Below, piece after piece: positions 41,611 to 56,600 of a stretch of 64,000 nt of DNA. Origin of the DNA: Takakia lepidozioides (Eukaryota; Streptophyta; Takakiopsida; Takakiales; Takakiaceae); NCBI GenBank assembly GCA_030704615.1, contig CM060732.1:48279053-48343052 (forward strand), written 5' to 3'. Positions within the stretch are counted from its first letter, which is position 1; every line of letters starts with the position of its first letter. The notes under the pieces were generated by a model. It searched no databases. It saw nothing but the letters and a program-made list of their open reading frames with translations, and had not been told where the DNA came from. Position numbers and translations under genes: made by a program.

Positions 41611-44600
41611 CTGCACACATCTCCATTGCCATTACCTGCCTGCCTTATCTTTCAAGCTACAACATAACAGTTGCCTCTACAGAAAAGCGAATAATTCAAT
41701 CCTTCTTTGTAAGCCGCCCTAACCTGGTAAATTTGTTTGCCACCTATAACTCCTAAGGAGATGTAAAGAAGTGAATAACTGCCATACGTTCTCTCTTTGT
41801 AGGCGCCGCAGGGAATGAACAGCAGCTACTGAAGACTCTCCAGCAAGAAGACCTTCCCCAATGAGAAAACTCTTGACAGCACTGATGATCTCCTCCATGA
41901 GAGTGCTATTCGGTGGAAGATTTTTTAGCAGGACCTGCACCAATGATATGTCCATGCCCACCATAACCAGGTGCCCACGGACGAAGGGATTTCCAGTACA
42001 ATTAGACTCTAAGGTAGCTGGCAACTTTTCATTGTTGCTCCTCTGGACCCAATCCATGATCACAATAGAAAAGGTGTGAATGGAGGAAATCATGAATACA
42101 GCAGACCTGATCATCTGAAACCTTTACTCTGAGGTAGTCTTGCTTGAACAAGGCATCCAGCATAGCCTGCAAATATCCCTCGATGTACACCTACACGTGC
42201 CTCGCCAACCACACCATTAAAATTCCTCAGGCTACTATAGAATGCTACATCTGAATGTACTTGGAAGATGCGCAGGACACAGTAATCGATTACACTTCTA
42301 TTTCATTCCTCTGTGCTGGGAAAGTATGAGATCTTTTGCGCAGGCACAAATTGCTTCTTTAATAGATTACGATGCAAAAACCTGACACTGCTGCAACCTC
42401 CACAGTCGTGCAGACCACATGTGCAGTATCAAGTTACCAGGATCTGCAGCTTACTAACCCCAACTAAAGAAAACAGACGAGATAAACATCGTACAATCTT
42501 GAGCACAACCATTCCGCCCATTCTCATACCAAGTCATTGCCATCAGTTGACCTACTGTCTCGAATTAGAAGAAACAATTGGCCTACCTCATCCATGCCAA
42601 TACTTCGGTCCAGTTTGATGCACCTGGTAGAGCCGCCCTGCACAACTGCACTACGGAGTACTGCTGGCCTCATGGCCACATTTAAGATTCCTCTCCTGAA
42701 CCCACTCACCTGGCAACCCCACGATGCGGCTATCAACCTCTGGAATGGTGCACATTAGTCGCACCCCCGCAAGAAAAGCCTCTCAGATACTGCCCAGTGC
42801 ACATCAGTCAACCCCCCACCCCGCAATGCATGTCTCTCACTGCTCTCCAATGTCGACCTCACCCAGCCAGTGGCTCACCTACTTTGACAATGGGCTCTAA
42901 TCAAGTTACCCCATAAAACATACCAAGCCATCCAAACCGCTTGTTTCAGCCCCCTTCAGCACACTATCCGAAACCTCTGTGACCACTGCAAACAAAATAT
43001 TGGATCCAGCTGTCCTCATCTGTCATCAACCATCCCATGTCAGTTCAGTGCCACCTTGTGGGTTGTTGCACAACATCACCAGTCCATGAGATGAGAAATG
43101 AAATGAAATGATACTCTATAACGTCAATTTACTTTATAAGATGAGATGAGATGAGAAAGAAATGAAGTGAAATGAAATGGTGCTTTATAACGTCCGCGGA
43201 AAGCTCATAGAGCTTATGAGACAAAACGGAAAGAAAAACATGAGAGAAAACAGGAAGCCAGAGAGATAAGAACTAATGTTCTAGTGACTGTCTAAGGGTG
43301 AATGCCTCGTGCAGGTAGGCTGCCAAACATTTCTGATCTTCATAGTGAAAGACCTCAGTGAGAGATTGGGTTCCACGGAATAGACAATGGAATCTCCCAC
43401 GTATGAAATGAAATGAAATAAAATGGAATGGTACTTTATAACGTCCACGGAAAGCTCAAAGAGCTTATGGGACAAAATGGAAAAAAACAAGAGAGAGGAA
43501 ACAAAACCAGAGCCAAAAAACGAAAGAAAAATTAGAAAGAATGAGCAATGAAATGAAATGGTGCTTTCTAACGTCCGCGGGGGCCCCAGGGGCCAATGGA
43601 AAGAAAGTAACTTCATAACGTCGACAGGGGCCCCAAGGGCCAATGGGGACAAAATAGTACAACAGTAGTAGAAACAGTTTGGAAACAACAGCTGCCTCCT
43701 GAAGATGCATTTCCTGTGCAAGCTGCCAGATGCTTCGAGTCCTGAAACTCTCTGCCAAGGACTTTCAGTCTCTCAAGAGACAATATCATCTGGCTCAGAT
43801 CTCACAGGAAGTAAACAGTAGCCAGAGTTTATAACATGCAACTAGAAGTCAAGCGTGAGTTTTGTCAGCCGAAAGATCTTACAGTGTGTTCCAGGTCTCC
43901 AAGGTAACGACTTGTGCCTCCTTTGCCCTTCCTGCGCAGTCCCTTGCTAAGCATATTGAACATTCCTGTCAAAAGCGTCAAGTGTTAAAAGCAGGGGGCA
44001 CAGTGACTACATTGTCTTACTCGCAAACAAGTATAAGGCATCTGTCTTACCACTGTAGAGATGGCAAGACACTGTTACAACTTCCCCACCTAAGAATCTA
44101 AGAGATACCAAGCATTGGAGCTTAAAGTGAAGATCACAGAACTTCACACACATTTGGGCGAAGTTCACCAAAATATTAGAGGACTTGACCAAACGCCCCA
44201 TGGATAAGTAAGGCTCCTCAAGAAAGGGGCAGCAAGCCTCCTAGGAAAGTTGGTATTTTGCTATAGCCTTCACATCTCTGGTTGAGGTTTCCTGCACTAC
44301 TGTTCTACAATAATATACATGCTTTAGTGGAGCCAACTTTCAATGTGAATACTTTTAAAATCTACAAACTCTTTGGAAGCTGTCTTGTACACCCAAATTT
44401 GAACTCTCCTCTTTTCAATACGTTGGTTATGGTAGTAGTTAAAGATCCCAGGAATTTTAGCCTGTTCAGGCTTGTGGAATGAAGAACCCAGTTCAGGACA
44501 GGATACCACACCTAGAGTGAGACCTTGCATGTCAATAGAACCATTAGAGGGGTCAAAGAACACATCAAGGGATGATGCAGCCGAGTCGTCAAACAGAGAA

Positions 44601-47600
44601 GCGAATGCTGGTGGTAGCAGTGAGCTTCCTCTTGCTATATAGATGGCTCGCATTGCATACCTGAAGAATCTCAAACAAAACAGAACATAAACAGCTCAGA
44701 ATTCTCTACCATGAGAAATGTGCTGCAAACACATCAAAGGTAAGGCCAGTCATCAAACAGAAGACTGAAAGCTGGTGGTAGCAGCAAGCCTCCTCTTGAG
44801 ATACAAATGACTTACATTGCCAACCCGTTGTATCTTAACCAAAACAGATCATGAACAGCTCCCAATTTCTGACTAGGTGAAATGTGCTGCCAACACATCA
44901 AGGACTATTGCCATGCAGATCATACCTAAAGTACACACGTATAACCATAAGAAAAGATGAATTACCAGGAGTAATGTTGTGCACACTTCATAGCCAACTG
45001 TCGATAGGTGAGCAGAGCATTAGATAGAAGCACCCCATTCAACTCCACTGTGGTTCCTCGAACAGTAGGTATCTGATGTGTTCACCCCAATTAGCTTCGA
45101 GTGCTAAAAAAGCTTCAAATGTTACATTACGGACCAACCTTGCCTTTCCTCCAAATTACCCTCAGACTACAAAGGTGCATCATTAATTGCAAGCACTTAA
45201 GGTCATTATTTTTGTATCATCATGTTAGTCATATTTAACTAAAGAGAAAGTTACCAAAAACTAAGAAACAATAATCAATCCTTGGCTCATGTGGGCAACG
45301 AAGTTCATAAAATTTACATGCCTACAACTTAGAAGGCAGATCAATGCCAATAAGAAGTGCACAAGCATGTAGGTCAAAGTTATGGATTAACCTTGATGAC
45401 AGAGTGTAACAGTGCCCGCAAAGTTTCTTGAGCAGAAGTGTAGTCAGCCTGTGGATTCCCAGGAATGAAGCTTGCCACAATCTGTGAGAGCACAACACCT
45501 CTGCATCAAGTCTTCGCCTCAATCCTTTGCAACATAGGAGGCTAAAGTCCAAAATATTCATCTTGATAGAGACATAGTGCAGAACTTTGAATGAGTGAAA
45601 AATGGTGTTGTGCTACCACAAATGGTATTGCAAAGAGCAACATGATAGGAGCTTTCAAATGGATAATAGCAGCCCCAGTATCAGCTCAAGGCTTGTGTAA
45701 GAAGTGCATAATGATTTCCTGTTCGGAATTCCCTCCAACACATGCCTTCATGAGTAGCCAAAAACAACTAAAGAAGAAAGGCAGAAGTTTGCATGCTTTG
45801 CCGAATGGACGAGCTGTCTACCTTGATGGGATGAATCTCAAAGCGCTCATAATAAATGAGACGACTGGGGCCCGTTGATTCTGCAAGTGAGCTCCGGTAA
45901 AAAGGTGATAGCTTCATCAATGTGTCTTCATCAATATTGAGGTCCACAGTCTGCCAAATCACTTCTGTTACTAATATGCCAACCAGTACTCTTTCAACAG
46001 CTGGGCGTCCAAGCGCGAGGTGTCCAATCATTACAGCCATGATTGGACACTAAAATGCTAACCACTGCTCTCACAGCTCCTCCAGATGTGAAAACATGAA
46101 TTGTACTATGGAAGGGTAGTTTAAGTCATATAGGTTGATGACTTCTAAGCTCTCATGATTTGTAAAAGCCAGAAAATCTACTTGAAACATCTCATCACCA
46201 ATATAAGACCTTTACATCAGATACTAGCAGCAAAGAACTCATCTGTAAAACCTTTAATTGCACATGAAAAGGGTTTGCAGAACCACACATATTTTCTCTT
46301 GCCGAACACAGGGTAACAACTGCACAGCATTTTCATTCTTATCTCTACTGATGCCAAGTGCAATAGTCTACATAAATATTGTTTTCAACATTTTCATGAT
46401 ACAGACTGGCAAGCAGGATCGAATTCAGGGCCACTCTTGGGCGGAACCTTTTGCTCTAGATTCTCTACCTACACATTGTTCGCAGGTGCCAAGTCTGTCA
46501 GGGAAGGAGAGGTGGGGCTGACTCTGGCAATTTGTGCACTGGATTGTACGCATAGTTGTTGGTTTAGTTGGTAAGTTTCATGAGACCACAAGTTCACAGC
46601 ATTGGCTGAATGGCCTATTTGCCTTGTCACAGTAGCTTGGCAGTTTTGGAAAAACAGACCTGCAAGTAATCACTAAAAGAAGATGGATGAAGTAAAAAAC
46701 GGTGGAGTACCTGGAGGAGAAGAGAAGCATAGTGGAGTTGAATAGGATTTGTGCCACGGTGGGCAACCACAGCAGCCATGTGCAGCACAGTTTGCCCCGA
46801 CTGGCTAAAGCGGTCTTGACCTTGCACACGCAGCATGTGTGCTAATGGTGCTCCTTGCCACTTCACATCCACATCCAGTCGCTGCCCCATCCATCTTCTC
46901 TTCATTAGTGAGGCCATGACATGCTTCTCACAATTAACTCATCTATCTTACTCTAGAGACTCCATCGATCTACATTTAACGTCAGGACAAGAAGTTGCAA
47001 AATGCATGGGCTGGACATACCTGAACCTTTAGCTGACATAGTGTACACTCTGCCGTAACCAAACCCTCCATAACTAAGCTCGTTATGCGACCAATAATGA
47101 TTGGAGTGTAGAAGACTCCCTTCTGACCAATTGATTCTGCTAATTCTCTTTCCTCTGATGATGAATCAGTTCTCTGTCAAGTTTTCACAGGGCTACTGGT
47201 TAGTGTCTTCATAGGCAGTGTGAACAAGTATCTATCAAGGCCCTTGGGCCCTTGTGGCCCTCTGCGGACGATATAAAGTTCCATTTCATTTCATTTCATT
47301 TGCTTTCAGTGAATGCATAAACCAAGGAATACTCTGAATTTCAGCTATTGCAAATGACATATACTTCCCCACACCTGTCGAATAGGTACCTTCTCATATT
47401 CATTAGGATTTTACAACAGCTATTGCAAATGACATATACTTCCCCATGTTGGAGGTGTCAAGGCTATAGCCCTTGCACGGCACTCTGAGAACAGAACGGG
47501 ACAGGTAGCTCAGTGGTAGAGCACCCCACCGGAATGGGGGAGGTCCTAGGTTCAATCCCTAGCCCGAACACACGCCAGTGGTTTTCCAACACCCCACACC

Positions 47601-50600
47601 TGTCAAATAGTACCTAGGAGTTTACAAATGGTCTCAGACAATCGCTCACCTGCTTTCCAGGTTCCACAATATTCAAGTAAAGCACTGGAATTCTGATTTC
47701 CATCTCTGATCGAGGTCTTTTGATGTTTGATTGCCACCTAGATTCTTGGTTGGAATCATTGTCATTGCATACTCGTAACACACGAGTAGGTCCATCGGCA
47801 CAGACTTCATATCCCTCATTCAGAAACTCTGTGTCGTTGAGCTCCTCACTGTCATCTTCATCATCGACCTCCATACCTTCTTGAAATGGTAGATGAAGAC
47901 TAAATCCCTTGCTATGCCTCACTGCTCGAAACAGCTTCCAAGGCCTCAATTTGTCCAGATTTATGTCATGAGAAAGCTGCTTTCCTGCAAGAAATGTCCC
48001 AAATTCATTAGCAATGCAATATACGTATTTCAATCAACGAGAAAGACGTAACATCTTTCAGATCAAAAGCCTCTCCCTGTTTACTGCCAGATATCCCCCC
48101 TCACATTCTGCACTCATTGAATTGGTGTGCTGGACTTGAGTTATGGAGTTCACTTGCGTCACAGTGAAGATAGTTATGAGAATATCTGTGGCTGTAGTAA
48201 CAGTACTATCAAAAAGGGTCTCAATTTGTCATTTAACCAACGTCCATTTAATGTAGGCCATTTCAAGTTCTCACTGCCAGACTTCTGAACAGCACTTCTG
48301 TCAAGTGTAATCCCCTTGTACCCAAGCAGATGAAACAGTGGTCACCTGCACCACGATCTGCTGTGCTGTAGCTGGATGTTTTGGGGGATGCATAAATAGT
48401 ATAAATTCTTCAACGGAGGAGGGGATAAGGAATGAATCGTGTTCTATTCCTGTGCTCTCCCTATTGCTTACTCCTCAAAGAAATGCAATCCATGATCCAA
48501 CTCATTCTTGTTGATTCTTTCCACTTTTCCAGGTAAATCTCCTTGCCATTATGCTACTTCATACGGCTTATGAATTTGAAATGTCAGGCATCAAACAAAG
48601 AGAAGAGAAGCAGTTTGAGAGTTAGGCAGTACCAGCAACTGTTACGACAAGCTTGTGGGGCATGCCAAGATCATCCCAAGCATAGCTCACTGAAGCACCT
48701 GCTTCAAGCACCTCTGATTGGCTGATGCCCTGCAGACCCAGCCATTGTTTGAGTTTCAAGGCAGCTCTAACTTGAAAATGTGATAGCTCTGACCTACAAA
48801 GTTAAACCTGCCAAAAATCATCTCATAAACTATTTCAAGATATTGTGATTAGATCACAATGTCTTTTGCACAGTCTCAGTAGGCTGTAAAAAAAAAAATT
48901 GAGCGTGCACACCTTCTGATGGTAAAGGATGGAGCCTGAAGGAAGTCCATTCTCTATTCGGTAGGGAATGGCATCAGCTGGTTGTCTTCGAAAAGACACA
49001 ATCAAGGATGGGTCGTCCTCCTGTACTTCTGCAACTGCAAACCACAACTTCTCCTTTCCATGTTTTGCTACAGCTGACTCAAGAATTTGTTTGTTATAGC
49101 CCCCTTGGCCTTGCCTTCTCATTTTTACGCAGAAAGATCCCAAAGAAGCAGCGCATACAGGTCCAGACCAGTCCCATCCACTCTCCTGTGGACGAAAGCG
49201 TATTAAAGGAAGCAAATCAGGGGAGGGACTCTGGCCCGCTTCTTGAGCAGCTCCTGTGTGGTTGCTGTTGATGCCCTCCTCATTCTCCTGGTATGGTACC
49301 ACTTGCGTATGTAATGCCACTTGTTCTCCAGGATCCAACCCCATGACTGCCCGCGCATCATCCTAACAGAGATAAAAGTCTCATGAGTATGAAGTTCTTC
49401 CTACTTCTACAAGCACATCTGTATGGCACTTCCTGGGACAGTTTGTTCCCTGCCACTTAAATCGTCAGCAGGTAAAGTCCTGTGCACCTTATCTGCATTT
49501 GCTTGCACCAACAGTATTTACCCCTATATCACTAACAGATATCTTGTTGATCAATCTCTTAACTGAAAGATGTGGAAGGATGCAAATCTGTTGACATTTA
49601 TGTGCAAAAAGTATGAAACTGAGCTACAGGATAACACACCTGGAAGCCATCTTGGCAGACAAACATGGCTTCAGTTGACTTATTAACAACAACATAGCGT
49701 GGTACAAGGTGCACAACACGTGTAGGATTGGTGTCCCCAACTGAGGGTAACTGCAGCTTCACACCCAACTGAATGCGCTCATCCACTTTCTCTGCTTTTC
49801 CAATTGTGAGACTGATCTCCATTGAACCTGATAGAGACTCCAGATCCAGAGCTGCTGCTTGTGCCTCTGGTTGTACTTGTTTGATCAGAATTTTGCTTGA
49901 CCTGGAAATTACTCCACACTCAGCTTCAGCAGATCCGTCATCCTCATTCATATTACCAGTGAGCAATTGTCTCCCACATGCCTGAAGACTTGCACACCGA
50001 ACGTCAAGTTGTTCCAAATAGAAGAGGAATCATCTTCCATCTATATTTCACACAACAAAGTGTCCACCACAACAGCTATAAACATAACCACAATTATTAT
50101 TTTCAAAACATGTTTTCTGGATGCGATATGATAACATGCCTGTTGAACCAAGAAGTTCTTGAGCCAGGTTGGAGAGTTGGAACTGCCTCCGATGATGGCC
50201 ATTCAGAATCTATGTTCTTTGACTGTCCTATCCTCCTGAAGGAACCTCCCAAAAAATCATCACAGCTGCTTAGGTGTCAATTGATTCATACAAGAAGACA
50301 GAAAAACTTACTTGTCCCACAAAGGATAGAAGCCTATTAATGAATACTTGAGTCAATCTGAACGAGTTTTTCACCTACCACAGATACGAAGACTTCTGTT
50401 TTGGCGCACAAAAAAGAAGAGGGACATGGCTATCGTTGTGCAGTGCATATTTCGTGTACACAACAACCTGTCTCCAGCACACCCACCATAATAACAGCCT
50501 GGTTAAGGTTGTTCAGGTAACCACTGTGGGCCCCAAATACCTGCAGCAGTAGAATGTAAACTTCAAGGAACAACCATGTAGATGCTTGGATGAATGTAGG

Positions 50601-53600
50601 CTGCAAATCTCTATCAAGCTATTGGATCTAGGAAAAATGTAGAGTGGTGGCTGAGCTTCAAACCAGTTGAAAGGGCTTGCCTCAAGAACACCATCATCGC
50701 CTCGACAAATTTTTGATACAGCAAAATGAATGCCATCTCCAAAATCTACCTCCAGCTCCAACTCCCTTAGGTCACTGTCTTTTGATTTCGAGGAAGAATG
50801 AGTATAGTTTTTGCCCCTGCCACCTATGCTTACTGGTTTGCTTGTAAGGCCAAACTCAATGTTCCTGATCACCAGTGAGAGATTGCTGAGATCCACATAC
50901 ATGGATGCTTTCCCTCCTCTTTCAACAGTCGCCTCGTGTTCACTCTCTGGGAAGGCTCCAGAGCTAACCCTCCCCCTGCCTGAAGTGCAAGTATCACTTC
51001 CACTTTAGCAGAACATACAATCACCAGAACTAGACATACTGCAGACACTCAAGTTAAAGCCAAATATTTATTGTTGGAAATAATCACCTGCAGGTGAGGC
51101 AAAAAGCTTGGCACTAATGTTTGATGTAAGAAGATTGTGTATGCGAATAGTTGGCAATAGCATCAGTTCTTGCTGCTCTTGCCAAGCTGTCACTGGCTTC
51201 CGTTGCTGCTGCTGTTTCTCTGATGGTGGCATGGACACTGCCACCTGCCTTGTTGTTGTCCATATCAGGAAATGAAGGCCACGTTGCTCTCCTGAGAAAC
51301 CAGCCTTCTCCTTCCTCTGCGTATTCAAGGGGCAAAATACCGTTCCAAAAGAGGATTCCAGACCGCGATTGTTAAGCTTCTTCTTCAAACTGTACTGCAG
51401 ATTCTCCAGCAACCCAGACACATGTACAGCCTTTGCTCCCTTCACATCCTCTGACCATTCATGTGAACTCTGTGTGGTGGTGTCATCTTGCGCAGTCACA
51501 CCCATGGAAGTAGAAGATGAACGGGCAGGTCTGATCGAAAGCAAATAATTCCCTGCACATGTCGATGAATTTTCAAATACTCATCCTCAGATCTACTTTT
51601 TTCTTCAAATGATAGATAAGGGTCATGCACTTGAAGTAACATCTTACACTCCCAGAAGTATGAAACCACTCTATAAGACTTCCGCTAAGAGTTTTCAGTA
51701 TTCAAGACATTCAGGAAGTATATTTTACAAGATGGGAGGAATGAGGAGATAAATAAGCTATGTCAACTTCATGCGCGGTAACCCTTGCAGCACTAAAGCC
51801 AGTAACACACAAAAAAAGCCTACTCACCAACATTGAAAGAGGTAAGAGCCTTCCGAAGCTCTCCTTCAAGATGCAAAGCATCAAATGATCCCATACAATC
51901 GTCAATGACATCTCCATCTTCCAGCAGCACAACAGCACCCTCTCCTCCTCCTTGATTTGGTCGCCGGCATTGCAGCTCTAGCGGGAGACCACTGGCATTA
52001 AGTATGCGGACCATGGATGAGACTGTCAAGTGTATTCCACCCTGCACTTCCATCTCCTAATCAGGCATATCATACGACAATGTTTGCACCATAGACTCAT
52101 CACACATAATATAAGCAGTGAAAATTTACCAACATCCACAAGACTCCCCTAGAGCATAAACCTGTTATTTTCACTCACCTTACTTTGCCTATGGGCCCAA
52201 CGGCAGTGCTCTGTGCCCTGCTCACAAAGAAGGTAATTTACATCCCAAAGACTCCCCTAGAGCACAATCCGTTATTTACACTCACCTGACTTTGCTTGGT
52301 GACATCCACAACCACTATGGGCCCAGGGGCACTGCTCCGTTGCCCTGCTCACCAAGAAGGTTAAATTTCTCATTATTTCATGCACAAAACTCAGAATTCA
52401 TGTTAACCCACGAGCTTCCTGCTTGTTGAGATTCAATGTCAACATTAGGACCGACAATATATACACGAAGAGGGAAGCTCCAGCAGCGAAGCTGATTGAA
52501 ATACACACACAATTTTAGACAATTTGGCTGGCTGCTTACAGCTCCATGACGAGTATGAAGAGTCACAAATGCATGCTACTGCCTTCCTTGTTGCAGACCT
52601 ATTAGAAGTAGAGCAGAAGAGCTCACCCTCACCAAATTCCAAGCGTGTACGGACAGCCCTCACACCAGGGTCCACTAAAGACAGATGCACAGCTGAAGAT
52701 GCACCATGGCCCTCCTTCTGTAGATACACATCGACTGACGATGCCATCTCTGCCGATTTCAGATCCCTCCGCGATGCCGTGTGCCTTTGCCATCATTTTC
52801 AGATCAGATTAGGCTGGAAACTCTACACTCAGGCTGTTAAGAGCTGAAGATGAAAAATGTTGCAGCTCTCCACAATTGATGGCTACAACATACTTGTGGG
52901 ACAAAGGAAGTAGAAAACAAGAAGTGGGGCCCCCATTATCCAACCACCACAACCAGGAAAAATAGCAATTCAACTGCGAGAGATTCAACGTGGAGAGCCT
53001 CATGTACATGGATCTCAGATCTCAGATCCTCGTCTGTCAAGGATTGGCTGCCTCTAAATAGGCAGTATTAGTGTCCCCGGATCTCCTAGTACAGAGGACA
53101 GTGAAAAGAAGAAACAAAGGAAAGAAAATGCATTGGACTGAATGGAGATCACACAGATCAGTAGGACAAACTGCATGTCAGTGAGGCTGTCTGTAAGTTC
53201 ACCAGTGGTACCGTTGGGACCAACGCAGAATGATGAAATCTCATGTTTTGCCACCGGATCTGGCATGTTGTCGGAGATATGATAAAGGTCAGGATATGGA
53301 GAGCTTTGCTGAGAGGCTAACTACAACACCACCTAGTGTAGAACAAGTGCTGGAGCAAGGTATTGTCACAGATAATGGGGCCGAAGCTCGTAAAACAAGA
53401 CAAAGAAAGGAGACCTTTCTTTCTGGTTTACGTCTGCTTCGTTGACTTTCACAAGGCTTTTGATTCGGTTCCTCGCGAACTTCTTTTCCAAAGGCTCCAG
53501 AAGGTGGGAGTCCCTCAACACATTCTCTATGCTATTTCCTCCATGTATGAGATCGTCACTGGCATGGTCAATATCGCAGGGGAATTCTCAGCTGAGGTCC

Positions 53601-56600
53601 ATAGCAACATTGGGGTCAAACAGGGCTGCCCCTCTCGCCTACCCTATTCGGAATCTACATTGACGCCTTGGAAGTCTACATCTCAAAAAACCATGGAGTT
53701 GGTGTGCCATTGGATGGAGGACCAACACAATCAGATCTCCTCTACGCGGATGATGTTGCCCCTTTGGCACAATCTCCTATCTTCCTACAACGCCATCTCG
53801 ACATCTTGGAACAGTTCTCCAATGACTATGGGTTGCAAGTCAACCTTACAAAAACCAAGATCATGGTTTTCAATGGGCAGGCCGACCGCAGATTCTTCCT
53901 CAACAATCGGGAGGTGGAGATAGTCAAATCCTACCGATATCTGGGGCTGGTTATCCACTCCCCCAAATTCCACTTTGCAGCCACTGCCCTGGACAGATTG
54001 ACAAAAGGCAAGGCAGCCTCCATCCGCCTTCAGGCCACATGCAAGCAGATACACCTGCGCCACCCACCGACCAAGAAGTGGCTGTTTGATAGCGTAGTCA
54101 CCGCAAATGCCACTTTTGGTTGTGAATTTTGGGCACCTGCAGTCCCAGTTTCCTGGTGGGAAAACAATTTGGAACCATTGCAGTCAACTTTCCTCCAAGC
54201 AATGCTTGGCGCCAGAGGCACAACTCCATCGCACATATTGAATGCAGAATTCGCCTGTGTGCCACTCCAAACTGAGGCCCTCTTCCGGCTTACAATTTTC
54301 CTGCATAGGTTACAAGGCCTTCCCCCCAAGGGGCTTGTGGCCAGGGCCCTCACAACATCTATGAGACTCAAAAATGCAGGCTTCAAACAATCCTGGTATG
54401 CCCGTGTGGATACCTTTTTGAACGCCATGGACTCTCTATAGCTTCACTTTTGCCAGTGAACCCAGAAGAGGTGGAAATCACATCCAGACATGACCGCAAC
54501 CAACTCATTAGAAAGGAGCTCATGGAGTTACATGTCAGGAGAACTTGGAAGTTACCCAACCTCACAACTCTCCTGAGGGCTTTGGGGCGGTTCAGGGTGG
54601 GCTCCCACAACCTACGGATAGAGACTGGCAGATGGGAAAACCTGCAGCGGGAGGACCGCCTATGTCCTGCTTGCACAGGGCGCAACCAGGAAATTGAAAC
54701 TGAAGAACACTTCTTCTTCTATTGCCCCCTATACTATGAGATCTGTGGGAGATTCCATTGTCTATTCCATGGAACCCAATCTCTCACTGAAGTCTTCCAC
54801 TATGAGGATCAGAAATGTTTGGCAGCCTACCTGCACAAGGCATTCACCCTTAGACAATCGCTAGAACATTAATTGTCGTTTCTGGATTTGTTCCTCTCTC
54901 ATGTTTTCTTCCATTTTGTCCCATAAGCTCTACGAGCTTTCCGCGGACGTTATAAAGCACCATTTCATTTCATTTCTCATGTTCTTCCTTCCATTTTGTC
55001 CCTTAAGCTCTATGAGCTTTCCGCGGACGTTATAAAGCACCATTTCATTTCATTTCATTTCTTCAGGATGGGACCTTACAACCAAGAATAGCTGTCAACC
55101 AAGCTGTCAATTTTCATAGCAAGACCATGTCTATCCTGAATGCATGAGATGGTACTGTTTAGGTAGGTTACACATTATTGTGTCTACACTCTTATAAGGC
55201 AAGCATCCCTCTACAGAAGAAGCTATTATTTTGATAGTGGAAGGTACAGTGTAGGTAGGTTACACAGTATACAATCTAGTGCTGATATGGGAAGTATGTC
55301 TAATAATGAAAGCGAGTACCTTATAAGGAAAGCATCTGTCTCCCAGGACTGCACCAAGCCATCTTGCATGCCATTTCCATAATCAAAGTGGCACACCAAA
55401 TCGACCCCAGTACGATTCTCTACCTGCATTATACACCAGCTATTAAAATATATCATGCAAGAGAATTTAATGACACTTGCCAGCCAGCTGCATCGTAACC
55501 AGGCTCAATGTACACCATCTAACAGCCACAACAAGACTTGAGTATCATCTGACCTGGCAACGATTGGAAAGCACAGGAGAATGCCGTAGTGTGTAAGGGC
55601 CAGCAAGTTCAAGCGCTCCTATCAAAAACAGGCACGTGTCCAAAGAAGGCTCACTGAAAACCACATCCACCTGTAGTATCCACAGAATGTTGCTAAGTAT
55701 GTCAGAGAGCTGGAGTGTATCTCAACTTTATTCAGGTGTTACAAGAAGTTTTGAAGCAATGGTGAATTTGGGGTCTGGCTCTCTTCATCTAATTAGTATT
55801 TGAAACAATATGTGAAGTCTTATTTTATACATAATTTGACAGATACATTACTCAAATTAAGAGGAAAAGGAAAAAGAGAGAAGGCATAGAAAAGTCTACC
55901 AGTAATTGTTAATGAACCCTTTCAGCAGAAAGTCCACTAGAATATCAGTATTGAAAGCTAAGCAAAACTTGCCAGTTTTCACATGATGATAAGATAAGTA
56001 GCTTGGACCACTAAATCAAGGGCTGTGCATATAAGGTGCTTTTAAGAGAATTGGTGAACCTTCTTCAGTCGAGAGAAGACAGCAGTTGGTGTTTTTCCAC
56101 TCATACTTGCTGACCCACCACCATTGATGGTCCGAGCACGAAATATTAGATCTGTCTCAACTGGATTAATGATTGCCACCCTGCCACACAATTGACTACT
56201 TTTAAAAACCGAGACCACCAACACAGGCTAGACAGTTAGATCTTCACAAAATAGCAATGAGGTCGTTGTTTTAGAAAGTTACTAAGGTGAGCTCCCATTG
56301 TGAAGAAAACCAGCATGTCAGCAAAATGTGGTCCCCAAACACACAGAAGCAAACAGTATTCTACATTACTATTACTTCCCAATGGGACAAAAATAAATGG
56401 TTCTGCAGTTGTACAAGCTTCACCTTATTGAGGCCTGATACTGGTTCAGTCATATTGCTTTCATGAGCAGAATGTTTCAAAATGAGTCCATGGCAAACAA
56501 ATGGTGCAAAAACCATGAGACTTACTTACCATCGACTACTCTGTGCTTCAAAGTAGTCCAAAGATATGTTGCAGCCACTCATGAACCTCGTCTTTCGTGA

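Larger units (their letters stand above)
47342..47614. repeat. Small tandem duplication, one copy interrupted by an insertion
   Basis: The segment CAGCTATTGCAAATGACATA onward through CTTCCCCACACCTGTC occurs intact at 47342-47391. It occurs again starting at 47417, where it is split after CTTCCCCA (47446) and resumes at 47592. The intact copy shows the pre-insertion sequence. Confidence 0.9.

Noticed and set aside
43281-43721. 146-residue minus-strand ORF inside a VPS13 intron
   Set aside because: It is a read-through of stacked LINE 3' ends and (CATTT)n tails, not a protein gene.
47499-47569. Functional tRNA gene
   Set aside because: The acceptor stem is mostly unpaired, T33 is absent and the sequence lies inside a 145-bp insertion.
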